A DNA stretch of 64,000 bases from an uncultured Eubacteriales bacterium (GTDB taxonomy: Bacteria > Bacillota > Clostridia > Oscillospirales > CAG-382). Under the pieces are notes generated by a model, which was not told the DNA's origin, ran no database searches, and saw nothing but the letters and a program-made list of their open reading frames with translations. The stretch spans positions 175,122-239,121 of the forward strand of contig CAKSEL010000002.1 in the NCBI GenBank assembly GCA_934446675.1, in the 5' to 3' direction. Of this stretch, positions 15,898-23,659 are shown piece after piece. How positions within the stretch are numbered: the stretch's first letter is position 1; each line of letters begins with the position of its first letter. The translations under genes and the position numbers were made by a program.

Positions 15898-16255
15898 GCG
15901 AAATAATAAAACTGCGCGCCGATGTGTTTATTTCGTCGGTATTTGTCTTTTCACCCCAGCCGAAATTGTACTTTAAACTGTTTGCCGCGGCATTCGCCGA
16001 AAGTCCGCCGATAAGCGCGTTTTCCTCGATAAACGCCTCAATCTTTGCCTTTGCGCCGTACAGCTTTTGAGCATACTTTTTGTTTCTCATGAGTTTTTCA
16101 AACTCGGTTCGCGTTACTCCCATGCTGCATATAAGTCCCGAAAGCGTGTACGGCTTTACAAGCTTTTTTTCGCCGCCGTTCAGCGCGTCGCACTCGTCAA
16201 AATACTTTTGAATTTTCTTTTCGATGTCCGCATACTTCAACATTGTTCTTGCCAT
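15866..16255 (-). CDS. Terminase small subunit (gp3-like DNA-packaging protein)
   Basis: 129-residue helical protein. Residues about 33-60 (KPYTLSGLICSMGVTRTEFEKLM) form a helix-turn-helix-like segment and about 60-95 a helix pair (KLYGAKAKIEAFIEENALIGGLSANAAANSLKYNFGW) typical of small terminases, including the P22 gp3 group. It recognises the DNA to be packaged and stimulates the large subunit. ATG 16255 has a strong AAGGAGGGG; the frame is open 59 codons upstream but that part is Arg-rich shadow sequence. The DNA target (pac site or non-specific) is the key unknown for judging whether the module packages its own or host DNA. Confidence 0.8.
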   Translation of the reverse strand: MARTMLKYADIEKKIQKYFDECDALNGGEKKLVKPYTLSGLICSMGVTRTEFEKLMRNKKYAQKLYGAKAKIEAFIEENALIGGLSANAAANSLKYNFGWGEKTNTDEINTSARSFIISLDRDAEILAR

Positions 16256-16269
16256 CTTAAAGCCCCTCC

Positions 16270-16512
16270 TTAATTCATAAGCGTTACGCTTTTTGTAAGC
16301 AGATCCGCATTGTCGTCGGCATAGTCGATAAAGCAGTCGCGGTGAATTACGTCGCCCGTTGCATTTACTTTTATTACGTCGTCGCCGACCGCAAACCTGT
16401 ATCCGCACTGCGCGCACACCGAACAGCCGCAATATTCGTCGGTATACTGCGCAAGCTCATCAAATCCGTCGTTTTCATCATTTGCTCCGAAGTCATATTC
16501 CCTGTTGTTCAT
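16270..16512 (-). CDS. Small acidic zinc-binding protein, first gene of the head module
   Basis: 80-residue acidic protein with a Cys cluster CGCSVCAQCGYRF and a later HRDC, giving a C-x2-C ... H-x2-C zinc-finger pattern. It is not a recognised terminase part. Its place immediately before the small terminase, 14 bp apart, suggests a packaging or regulatory accessory. The start is ATG 16512, preceded by GGAGG at proper spacing; the upstream 10 codons include that site and are unlikely to be translated. LexA-like palindromes at 16541-16565 lie just upstream. Confidence 0.65.
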   Translation of the reverse strand: MNNREYDFGANDENDGFDELAQYTDEYCGCSVCAQCGYRFAVGDDVIKVNATGDVIHRDCFIDYADDNADLLTKSVTLMN

Positions 16513-16540
16513 TGCTTGTCCTCCGTTTTCTTCACTTTTC

Positions 16541-16565
16541 AAACTTTTGTTCTGAACATTTGTTC
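16541..16565. promoter_or_regulatory. Tandem LexA (SOS) box-like palindromes before the head module
   Basis: GAACATTTGTTC at 16554-16565 is a perfect match to the Firmicutes LexA consensus GAAC-N4-GTTC. AAACTTTTGTTC at 16541-16552 matches with one mismatch. The pair lies 30-50 bp upstream of the first module gene and next to a weak -10-like TATAAA (16569-16574). LexA binding there would repress the module until DNA damage. Confidence 0.6.
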
Positions 16566-16798
16566 TATTTTATATCAAAATTTTTGTTCCTGACCTGCCG
16601 TGCATGTACTGAACCGGAACACGGACTGTCGGAACACATTAAATTGATATTTGTTGTATTTGGAACGTTTTTTTGCTGCTGTATTCAAGTGCCTGTTTGC
16701 AAGGGCATTTTTGCGAAGCCGTCAATAGCGAATACGCGTGCTCTGCTCGCGCCGGCGGTCTGCCGCCGGGAGGAATCACCCATCGGTGATTTCTTATG
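16566..16798 (-). other. Hairpin-rich untranslated leader of the head module
   Basis: This 230-bp stretch has no gene. The predicted transcript from the promoter at 16804-16832 would start with a chain of hairpins: AATCACC/GGTGATT (16774-16791), CCGGCGG/CCGCCGG (16752-16769), an imperfect CGCG-AGC stem (16735-16751) and TGCC/GGCA (16690-16707). The chain could be a leader regulator or a dispersed intergenic hairpin repeat. No known riboswitch was recognised. Confidence 0.5.
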
Positions 16799-16803
16799 AG
16801 CGT

Positions 16804-16832
16804 ATTATACCACAAAATCCCTCAAAAGTCAA
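16804..16832 (-). promoter_or_regulatory. Sigma-A promoter of the phage head module
   Basis: Minus strand TTGACT, 17-bp spacer, TATAAT. It lies about 290 bp upstream of the first module gene and past the terminator of brnQ. It is the best promoter in this interval. Confidence 0.75.
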
Positions 16833-16842
16833 CATAAAATTA

Positions 16843-16854
16843 GAACTTATGTTC
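16843..16854. promoter_or_regulatory. LexA (SOS) box-like palindrome upstream of the head-module promoter
   Basis: GAACTTATGTTC, a perfect GAAC-N4-GTTC palindrome, 11 bp upstream of the -35 element of the promoter at 16804-16832. Confidence 0.6.
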
Positions 16855-16924
16855 TATTTCGGAAGTATGCACAAAAATCATATGCATTTTTCGGCTGAAT
16901 ATTTTGGAATTTTGCTTAACGTCA

Positions 16925-16969
16925 ACAAAAAACAGCCCTGCCGCGGAAATCAGATCCACAGCAGAGCTG
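16925..16969 (-). terminator. Terminator of brnQ
   Basis: Minus strand stem CAGCTCTGC/GCAGGGCTG with a 19-nt loop, followed by TTTTTTG, about 30 bp past the stop codon. Confidence 0.8.
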
Positions 16970-16998
16970 AATCTATTTTTCAAAAAGAAACTTGCATG

Positions 16999-18375
16999 TT
17001 ATGCGTTTTTGGACTTCTTGACTGCAAAATTTACGATTATACCGATAACCATGCCGATAAATGCCGGGCAAATCCAGCCGAGTCCCATATCAAATAACGG
17101 GAATATCTTGCAGGAAAAAGCTTTGATTGTTTCCGGATTTATACCCGCCGGAAGTTTTGCGAAAAATCCGGACGGCAGTGCGACAAGCAGATCAAATATC
17201 GCCTCAAACAGCGTAAAGCCGGTTACAAAGCCGTATACCCACTTGCTGTGTCCGAAAAAGCTGCCGAAAATGCCGAGAAGTATAAGCGTAATCGAAAGCG
17301 GATATAAGAACATAAGCACGGGCAGCGAATATCCGATTATTGAAGTAAGTCCGATGTTCGCTATAAGGAATGAAACTACGCTGAAAATAACCGCCCACGC
17401 TCTGTAAGGCAGCGCTTTCGGGAAAAGCTTGCAGAAAGTTTCGGAACAGCTTGTTACAAGTCCGACAGCCGTTTTAAGGCAGGCAAACGTTACCATTACG
17501 GCAAGTATTATCGCTCCGACTTTCCCGAAATAATGGTTTGCGACAAACGCGAAAACATCTCCGCCGTTCTGTCCTTCGCCTATCGTGAATACTCCGCGGC
17601 TCTGTGCGCCGACAACCGTTACAGCAAGATAAATAATTCCCATAAACAGACAGCTGAAAAATCCTGCCTTTACGGTGTTCTTCGCAACGGCTTTGGGTTC
17701 ATCTATTCCGAGATCCCTTATAACCGTTATTACCACTATGCCGAACGCAAGGCTCGCAAGTGCGTCCATTGTGCCGTAACCCTCAATAAAGCCTGCCATG
17801 AACGGGCCGTTTGCGTAGCCGCCCATAGGCTCTGCGTTATGTATGACACCCATAGGCTTTATCAGCGCGGTTATAACCAGCACGCCGAGGAATATGAGAA
17901 ACAGCGGATTGAGTATTCTGCCTACCCATGTAAGTATCTTTCCGGGAAACAGCGAAAATCCGAGAACTATTATAAAGAATATTGCAGAGAATATTGCAAG
18001 AGAAAAACTTTCTCCCGCACCGGCTGCAAGCATAGGCTTTACGCCTATTGTGAAAGGAACTGCCGCACATCTCGGTATCGCAAAAAACGGGCCGATGGTA
18101 AGGTACAGCGCACAGGTAAAGAACACGCTGTAACCGCGGTTCACCTTACCGGAAAGCTCAATAAGTCCGTCGCTGCGGCTTATACCTATTGCCGCAACTC
18201 CGAGAAGCGGAATTCCCACGGCTGTTATAACAAGTCCTATAAAGGCTATCCACATATTTCTTCCGGCATACTGACCGAGTGCTATCGGGAATATAAGATT
18301 ACCCGCGCCGAAAAACATTCCGAACAGCATACTTGCAATACTTACAAGCTCACTTGCGCTCAGTTTTTGCTTCAA
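16999..18375 (-). CDS. brnQ: Branched-chain amino-acid:cation symporter BrnQ
   Basis: 458-residue membrane carrier of the LIVCS family that imports leucine, isoleucine or valine with Na+ or H+. The N terminus MLFGMFFGAGNLIFPIALGQ is the family hallmark, and about 12 hydrophobic segments follow (for example FFIIVLGFSLFPGKILTWVG and ILAVMVTFACLKTAVGLVTS). Full length. The chosen start is TTG 18375, spaced 9 nt after GGAG; a TTG at 18390 is also in frame but has no ribosome site. A consensus promoter at 18415-18443 and its own terminator make it monocistronic. No T-box or leucine leader was found upstream. Confidence 0.92.
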   Translation of the reverse strand: MKQKLSASELVSIASMLFGMFFGAGNLIFPIALGQYAGRNMWIAFIGLVITAVGIPLLGVAAIGISRSDGLIELSGKVNRGYSVFFTCALYLTIGPFFAIPRCAAVPFTIGVKPMLAAGAGESFSLAIFSAIFFIIVLGFSLFPGKILTWVGRILNPLFLIFLGVLVITALIKPMGVIHNAEPMGGYANGPFMAGFIEGYGTMDALASLAFGIVVITVIRDLGIDEPKAVAKNTVKAGFFSCLFMGIIYLAVTVVGAQSRGVFTIGEGQNGGDVFAFVANHYFGKVGAIILAVMVTFACLKTAVGLVTSCSETFCKLFPKALPYRAWAVIFSVVSFLIANIGLTSIIGYSLPVLMFLYPLSITLILLGIFGSFFGHSKWVYGFVTGFTLFEAIFDLLVALPSGFFAKLPAGINPETIKAFSCKIFPLFDMGLGWICPAFIGMVIGIIVNFAVKKSKNA

Positions 18376-18414
18376 ATAAATCATCTCCAAATTTCAAATT
18401 AATATATTGTAAAG

Positions 18415-18443
18415 ATAATAACATATTTTTCATGTTTTGTCAA
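18415..18443 (-). promoter_or_regulatory. Sigma-A promoter of brnQ
   Basis: Minus strand TTGACA, 17-bp spacer, TATTAT, about 40 bp upstream of the brnQ start. Confidence 0.8.
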
Positions 18444-18510
18444 CATAATTTTTGCGTTTGTTAAAAATTTATTCATCTTACGGCATAAGCGTAAATCATT
18501 ATTCATTTTT

Positions 18511-18664
18511 TGCAAAAGGAAAACCGGCGGTTGTTACGCCGCCGGCCCGGCAAAGCTTGCGACTTTGCCATATTAAAATAGGAGAGATGTAAGAAACAGT
18601 TTCTTATTAATGCAAGAATTGCCCGCGGCAAAAAACTTATAAAAAAGCCACGCTGATTTCTTAC
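18511..18664 (-). ncRNA. Candidate small regulatory RNA with anti-Shine-Dalgarno segment
   Basis: A self-contained transcription unit of about 150 nt between two protein genes. It has a TTTACA-N17-TATAAT promoter at 18671-18699 and an intrinsic terminator, stem CCGGCGG/CCGCCGG with a U-rich tail, at 18516-18545. The RNA can fold with a long-range stem between its 5' end (TGTAAGAAA) and TTTCTTACA near position 18590, enclosing hairpins CGTGGC/GCCGCG and GCAA/TTGC. Next comes an unpaired CATCTCTCCTA, then hairpin GGCAAAG/CTTTGCC, then the terminator. The open CTCTCCT is complementary to AGGAGAG ribosome sites. There is no credible ORF. It did not match a family I could name (6S, SRP, T-box and c-di-GMP were considered). 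Confidence 0.55.
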
Positions 18665-18670
18665 ATTTAC

Positions 18671-18699
18671 ATTATATATGCAGTTTCCGACTCTGTAAA
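18671..18699 (-). promoter_or_regulatory. Promoter of the candidate small RNA
   Basis: Minus strand TTTACA, 17-bp spacer, TATAAT. No gene starts downstream before the terminator at 18524-18545. Confidence 0.65.
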
Positions 18700-18805
18700 T
18701 ATACATTTGTTCAGCTTTATAATTTTTGACACATTATTTTGCAGTTTTATCACAACATTTCCGTATTTACGAAACATTTTCCGTCGAAAAATTGCACAAA
18801 AGCAC

Positions 18806-18834
18806 ATAAAAAGCGGCGGTATAAAAACCGCCGC
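18806..18834 (-). terminator. Terminator of the modular surface-protein gene
   Basis: Minus strand stem GCGGCGGT/ACCGCCGC followed by TTTTTATG, about 30 bp past the stop. Confidence 0.85.
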
Positions 18835-18862
18835 AATAAATATCTGCCGTAAAGGATTTGTA

Positions 18863-21496
18863 TTATTCAATAAAACTGCCGAATGACGGGATAACTTTCT
18901 TGCAGAATTCTATTTCTGATTCAGACATACCTTCAACGCTTTCGGGATTATTGAGCGATGCTACAACATCGTAGACCGACTTTGAAACAGCCGTTCCGTA
19001 AGCTACCTTTTCGCCGCCGTTCGGGTAGTTGACCTTGAGGTAAGGGCGGAAAGTAAGCGCCTTTTTGTAGTTTGCTTCTGTAATACCGGTAAATACTGCC
19101 GCGAATATTGTTTTATCGCCGTCAGCCCTATAAATCTTGTCAACTTTAGTTCCGTTATCTTCACCGTAGGAAACGCCGGAAACGTATTTTGACTTTGATT
19201 CAAATGTAAGTTCTTCGTTACCGTTAGCTGCGAGAGTATCGGTGAGTGCAACTATAAAGCCGTATTCGGTGCAGCCGCCTCTCTGCTCGTGTGTTACGCT
19301 TGCAAAAGTTCTGATACCGGAGTTTTCATCTGCACGAACCGAGAAGTTCTCAGTGTCTGAAACAGGTGCATATTCTGCCGCGATTTCATCGTCCCAGGGT
19401 GCGTAGGATTTTATTACGAGGTTGTCGATATAGAAAGTGCTCTTAGCGTAAGTGTAAATCGAGAAGTAGTTTTCTCCGAGATTTGCGTCTTCGGCAACAA
19501 GCGTCTGACCGGACTTCTTATCAGCCTTTACGGGGCAGAAACTGCCTGTAACGTGCGTCCATGTGTTTGCAGGAATAGCGTCAGTCGATGCCTGCGGGTG
19601 AGAGATCTTCTTTTGTGAAGAAAGATCGTCATTGAACACAAAGTTTGTTCCGTAGTTTGTGGAGTTGTCGGCTACATAAATATCATAGGAATATGTATAA
19701 ACCTTGTTTTCGGCAAGAGGCATATGGAATGCAACCGCACCCCAAGCAACGTTCTGTGTAACCTTGAGAACCTTATTTTCGCTATCTGTGGGATCCTCGG
19801 CAACTTCAGTTGCAACGTCATTGATTCCTACACCGAACCTCTTATCTACGTTATTAAGAACCCACTGAGTTCCGAATACTCTTGCAGTATTGTCAAAGTC
19901 GTACGAAACATCTATATCGGTCTCATAAGGAAGTCTTACAAGGGAAATATTATCTATAATGTAATTGTAGTTCTGATTACTTACAGGAATGAAGAAGAAT
20001 GCAAATACGCCGTCCGTAAGGTCTGCGTCAGAGGCTATACCCTTTCCGGAATTGCTTGTAATAGCGTCAAGGTCGATGTAACCTTCGACGTGCTGCCATT
20101 CTCCGACAGGAAGTGCAGAATTGATATAACCGGAATGCTGCGCTCCCTTAGTCGCATTTGAATCCGGGAAATATACAAGGCTGCGGAGATCTGCGGTGCC
20201 GCTTGTAACAGCAGCGCCGTTTGCAAAGTTAAGTACCTTTATATCAAATTCGTACTTGTACTTTCTGTCTATCTGCCATTCGACGTTTGTACCTATGTTT
20301 ACCCATGCGTTGCTTGCACCGGGTGTAACCATAAGAGCATAGTCGCCGTCTTTTACATTACCGTCGCCTGTAACAACAGAACAAGCTGAATTTGAACTTA
20401 CAACGGGGAAGAGTTCAACATCGCCGTTTTCAAATCCGCCGTTTGTAAAAACATTCTCGTTATCGGCAGTGAAAGTTTTTTTAGCGTCGTTAATCTTTTT
20501 AACAGAAAAATCGGTGATTGTAAAATTAGTTGCTGCGCTGCATGTAAGTGCAAAACCTGTATTTGAACCTAATTTACTGGAATCATATCCTGTTTTAAAA
20601 ATGCTCGAGTTAAGGGATATCATTCCGTCAAATGAAAATGTATTGCTTGTAATTGTGTACAGGGGATTTTTGGTCTGTACTCCGCCTGCAAGTATAATAA
20701 AATACACATTTGTTGTATTATCAGTCGTTCCGGAAATGTGAACCTGATAAGTTTCGCCTTCTTTCAGGTTAAGACCGAAACCTACGCACGGATAACCCGA
20801 TGCAGCGGCAATATTAATTGCACCGTCTTTAACCTCTGCGGTATAATCAGCAGTTGTAAATCTGCCAAAGTTGGACGGAAGTTTGCCAATATTGAAATTT
20901 GAGTCATCTTTGAGAGAATACGGAACGTCAATCTGATTTACAACCTTGACAATCTTTAACGAAGTTATATTAAAAACCGTACCTTTCGAACCACTGCCAA
21001 GGCATAAGCCGTCCCAGTTGTCATAGTTGAATGTGCCGGAATCAACAGTATATGTTACAGTTATTGTTTTCTCGCCGGCACTCCCCCACTTATATAATCG
21101 TTTTGTTGTATCCTGACCTTTGCTGCTTCCGACAAGGAAATAAGAATTGCCGGCACTGCTTTTTATTTTCGCAGTTATATTGTAAGTTGCACCGTCTTCA
21201 AAATTGAACTTTGCAACATCACCATATGCCCAGTCGGCGGGGCTTGTCATCTGAAGCGTGCCGTCGGTGATAGTCGGATTCCAGCTCGAAGGAACACAGG
21301 ACGGAACCTCGGTAATTTTTGAAAAATCGTAATTAATTACGGTTTCTTCCATTGCAAGCTCCGCGGTTTCTTCAACCCCGGAAACCTCTGCAAGCGCCTC
21401 GTCTGCGCTTTCGGAAACAACTGCGTCGGGTGAAGCAAAAACGCCGCAGCTGAGTAAAATGGATAGTATCAGTGCCAAAGAAAGTATTTTTTTCAT
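18863..21496 (-). CDS. Secreted multidomain carbohydrate-binding surface protein
   Basis: 877-residue exported protein with signal peptide about 1-21 (ILSILLSCGVFAS). Four beta-sandwich, CBM4/9-like modules follow: about 50-175 (INYDFSKITEVP...), 190-330, 345-500 (NVFTNGGFENGDVELFP, then WVNIGTNVEWQIDRKYKYEFDIKV) and 515-690 (DVSYDFDNTARVFG). A C-terminal domain from about 700 (EQRGGCTEYGFIVA, then IFAAVFTGI and LTFRPYLKVNY) recurs at the ends of clostridial surface proteins. No catalytic domain, LPXTG or SLH motif is evident, so the means of attachment is unknown. Strong AGGAGG site and a TTTACA-N17-TATAAT promoter (21531-21559); monocistronic. Likely role: binding of plant or host glycans at the cell surface. 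Confidence 0.75.
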   Translation of the reverse strand: MKKILSLALILSILLSCGVFASPDAVVSESADEALAEVSGVEETAELAMEETVINYDFSKITEVPSCVPSSWNPTITDGTLQMTSPADWAYGDVAKFNFEDGATYNITAKIKSSAGNSYFLVGSSKGQDTTKRLYKWGSAGEKTITVTYTVDSGTFNYDNWDGLCLGSGSKGTVFNITSLKIVKVVNQIDVPYSLKDDSNFNIGKLPSNFGRFTTADYTAEVKDGAINIAAASGYPCVGFGLNLKEGETYQVHISGTTDNTTNVYFIILAGGVQTKNPLYTITSNTFSFDGMISLNSSIFKTGYDSSKLGSNTGFALTCSAATNFTITDFSVKKINDAKKTFTADNENVFTNGGFENGDVELFPVVSSNSACSVVTGDGNVKDGDYALMVTPGASNAWVNIGTNVEWQIDRKYKYEFDIKVLNFANGAAVTSGTADLRSLVYFPDSNATKGAQHSGYINSALPVGEWQHVEGYIDLDAITSNSGKGIASDADLTDGVFAFFFIPVSNQNYNYIIDNISLVRLPYETDIDVSYDFDNTARVFGTQWVLNNVDKRFGVGINDVATEVAEDPTDSENKVLKVTQNVAWGAVAFHMPLAENKVYTYSYDIYVADNSTNYGTNFVFNDDLSSQKKISHPQASTDAIPANTWTHVTGSFCPVKADKKSGQTLVAEDANLGENYFSIYTYAKSTFYIDNLVIKSYAPWDDEIAAEYAPVSDTENFSVRADENSGIRTFASVTHEQRGGCTEYGFIVALTDTLAANGNEELTFESKSKYVSGVSYGEDNGTKVDKIYRADGDKTIFAAVFTGITEANYKKALTFRPYLKVNYPNGGEKVAYGTAVSKSVYDVVASLNNPESVEGMSESEIEFCKKVIPSFGSFIE

Positions 21497-21530
21497 AGCG
21501 TAAAACCTCCTGAAAATAGTTTACGTTACG

Positions 21531-21559
21531 ATTATATTTCCTTGTCAAGTAATTGTAAA
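21531..21559 (-). promoter_or_regulatory. Promoter of the surface-protein gene
   Basis: Minus strand TTTACA, 17-bp spacer, TATAAT, 35 bp upstream of the ATG. Confidence 0.7.
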
Positions 21560-21633
21560 TATAACTTTTGCGCATTTTGCACTTTTTGACACCGTGTTTT
21601 TTTGCCAATTGCAAAAATTTTATACAAAAATCA

Positions 21634-21673
21634 CAAAAAAGCCCCGGTCAGATCATAAAAGACTGTCCGGAGC
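21634..21673 (-). terminator. Terminator of the Na/Pi cotransporter gene
   Basis: Minus strand stem GCTCCGG/CCGGGGC extended by CAG/CTG, followed by TTTTTTG. Confidence 0.8.
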
Positions 21674-21696
21674 ATAGAAATTTCGTTACTTTTTGT

Positions 21697-23460
21697 TTAT
21701 GCGAGGTGATACTTTTTGAGATAAATTTCGTAGTTTTCGCGGAATGCAGACGAGGTGCTGCCGGTTCCGTCCTTGACCTCGTGCAGATACTCGTGAACGC
21801 TCAGGCTGTTGTTGCTCGAAAGCTCAATAATACAGCCGGCAATGTTTGAGCAGTGGTCGGAAATTCTCTCAAGGTTTGTGATGACGTCGGAAAGTATAAA
21901 GCCCATTTCAATGGTACATTCCTCGTTCTGCAAACGCTTGATATGCCCCTTTTTGATGTCGGCTTTAAGCGTATCTATGACCTGTTCGAGAGGCTCTACA
22001 AGAGCTGCTTTTCTTACGTCGTTGTGTATAAGGCAGTCGTATGTCATGCCGAGTATTTCCTTTACGGCGTTGAACATTACGGTAAGATCCGACTTTGCCT
22101 GCGCCGAGAAGGACAGTTTTTTGTCGTTCATCTCGTCAAGTGAACGCGCAAGGTTTACGGCGTGGTCGGAAAGTCTTTCAAGGTCGCCGATAGTATGCAG
22201 ATACTTTGTGACCTCTTTTGAGTCCTCTGCGGTCATGCTTCTCGCGCTGAGTTCGACAAGGTAAGAACCTATCATATCTTCGTACTTGTCAACTGAATCC
22301 TCGTCCTTGTCTATCTCGCCGACAATCTTCTCGTCAAACTTGTCAAACAGACCGAAAGCCTTGTTAAGCGCGTCAACCGAGGTCGCCGCCATGGAGTCAA
22401 CCGCAACGCGGCACCTGTCAATAGCGATGGAAGGAGTAGCAAGCAGACGTTCGTCAAGCTCCTGAACGTTCTCTTTCTTCTTGCCGTCCCTTACGGTTGC
22501 GATGGCAAGCTTTTCAAGCTTTTCCGAGAACGGATAGAGTATAAGGGTACACAGAAGATTGAACGCCGTGTGTATGAGAGCTATATTGAATTCGTTTGCC
22601 CCGGACGCTGTAAAGCCGTACTTGAAAATGGCGTTTGTAAGGCAGAATACCGAGAGTATGACCGCGGTTCCGATTATGTTGAAGTAAAGATGTACGGCAG
22701 CTGCGCGCTTTGCGTTTTTGGTAGCTCCCACGGACGAAATTATAGCCGTGATACAGGTACCTATGTTCTGTCCCATAATTATCGGGATAGCGCTTCCGAC
22801 GGTGAGCTTACCCGTTGCCGAAAGAGCCTGAAGAATACCGACAGACGCCGACGACGACTGTATTATCGCCGTGATTACCGCACCCGCGGCAACTCCGAGC
22901 AGAGGATTTGAGAACATGAGAAGTATCTCGCCGAATTCCGGAACGTCCGCAAGAGGCTTTACCGCAGCGGACATGGTTTCCATACCGAACATAAGCGTCG
23001 AAAAGCCGAGAAGTATAAGTCCGGTGTCCTTTTTCTTGGAATCGTGCAGAAACATATAGAATATTATTCCGACAAGCGCGAGAATAGGAGTAAAGAAACT
23101 GGGGTTGAGTATCTGAACGAAAATGCTCTCTCCGCTTAAACCGGTGAGCGACAGTATCCACGCCGTTACGGTGGTACCGATGTTCGCACCCATTATTACG
23201 CTTATAGCCTGATTAAGGTTCATTATGCCTGAGTTTACAAAGCCGACTACCATGACCGTTGTTGCGGACGACGACTGTATTATCGCCGTTACGCCCATAC
23301 CTAAAAGCAGTCCCTTGAACTTGCTTGCGGTAAGCTTTGAAAGTATGCCTTTAAGCTGATTTCCGGCGCGTTTTTCAAGCGCTTCGCCCATTATGTGCAT
23401 ACCGAACAGAAACAGAACCAGTCCGCTTATCAAAGACAGCGCGTTATTCAATGCCCCCAT
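21697..23460 (-). CDS. Na/Pi cotransporter family protein with C-terminal PhoU domain
   Basis: 587-residue membrane protein of the NptA/YjbB type that couples phosphate movement to sodium. Two inverted transport repeats carry the hallmark motifs QSSSATTVMVVGFV (near residue 62) and QSSSASVGILQALS (near 210), with about 8-9 hydrophobic segments in residues 1-310. Residues about 340-587 form a PhoU-like helical domain (LHTIGDLERLSDHAVNLA and VITNLERISDHCSNIAG). The start chosen is ATG 23460, spaced 8 nt after AAAGGAG; a TTG at 23466 is too close to the site. Monocistronic, ending in a strong terminator. Confidence 0.93.
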   Translation of the reverse strand: MGALNNALSLISGLVLFLFGMHIMGEALEKRAGNQLKGILSKLTASKFKGLLLGMGVTAIIQSSSATTVMVVGFVNSGIMNLNQAISVIMGANIGTTVTAWILSLTGLSGESIFVQILNPSFFTPILALVGIIFYMFLHDSKKKDTGLILLGFSTLMFGMETMSAAVKPLADVPEFGEILLMFSNPLLGVAAGAVITAIIQSSSASVGILQALSATGKLTVGSAIPIIMGQNIGTCITAIISSVGATKNAKRAAAVHLYFNIIGTAVILSVFCLTNAIFKYGFTASGANEFNIALIHTAFNLLCTLILYPFSEKLEKLAIATVRDGKKKENVQELDERLLATPSIAIDRCRVAVDSMAATSVDALNKAFGLFDKFDEKIVGEIDKDEDSVDKYEDMIGSYLVELSARSMTAEDSKEVTKYLHTIGDLERLSDHAVNLARSLDEMNDKKLSFSAQAKSDLTVMFNAVKEILGMTYDCLIHNDVRKAALVEPLEQVIDTLKADIKKGHIKRLQNEECTIEMGFILSDVITNLERISDHCSNIAGCIIELSSNNSLSVHEYLHEVKDGTGSTSSAFRENYEIYLKKYHLA

Positions 23461-23600
23461 AATCAATTCTCCTTTTTCACATTTCCTCTTAATTTAATTT
23501 CCATTTAATCTCATCGTAATTATACATCAAAACAGGCGCAGTATTGTATCCGCAATGTAAACTAAAGATTAACATGGCGTTAATACGTTCATTTGCGCAC

Positions 23601-23636
23601 AAAAAAGCCGCGAAAGATGCAAAATCCGCCGCAGCT
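23601..23636 (-). terminator. Terminator of the beta-galactosidase/rhamnosidase operon
   Basis: Minus strand stem AGCTGCG/CGCGGCT followed by TTTTTTG, 24 bp past the stop of the oxidoreductase gene. Confidence 0.75.
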
Positions 23637-23659
23637 GAGAAAATATGTATTTATGAATT

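Noticed and set aside
15866..16432. A 188-residue version of the small terminase starting at 16432
   Set aside because: The extra 59 residues are an Arg/Cys-rich shadow of the zinc-protein gene; the strong AAGGAGGGG site marks ATG 16255.
6546..16512. Calling this region a complete inducible prophage
   Set aside because: No integrase, repressor, replication, tail spike, holin or endolysin gene is present, and no tRNA or attachment repeat was seen at its edges.
16690..16791. CRISPR-like repeats
   Set aside because: The stems differ in sequence, there is no repeated unit with equal spacers and no cas gene is present.
18376..18699. T-box or amino-acid riboswitch controlling brnQ
   Set aside because: The brnQ promoter (18415-18443) lies downstream of the hairpins, and the T-box AGGGTGGNACC sequence is absent, so the structured segment belongs to a separate transcript.
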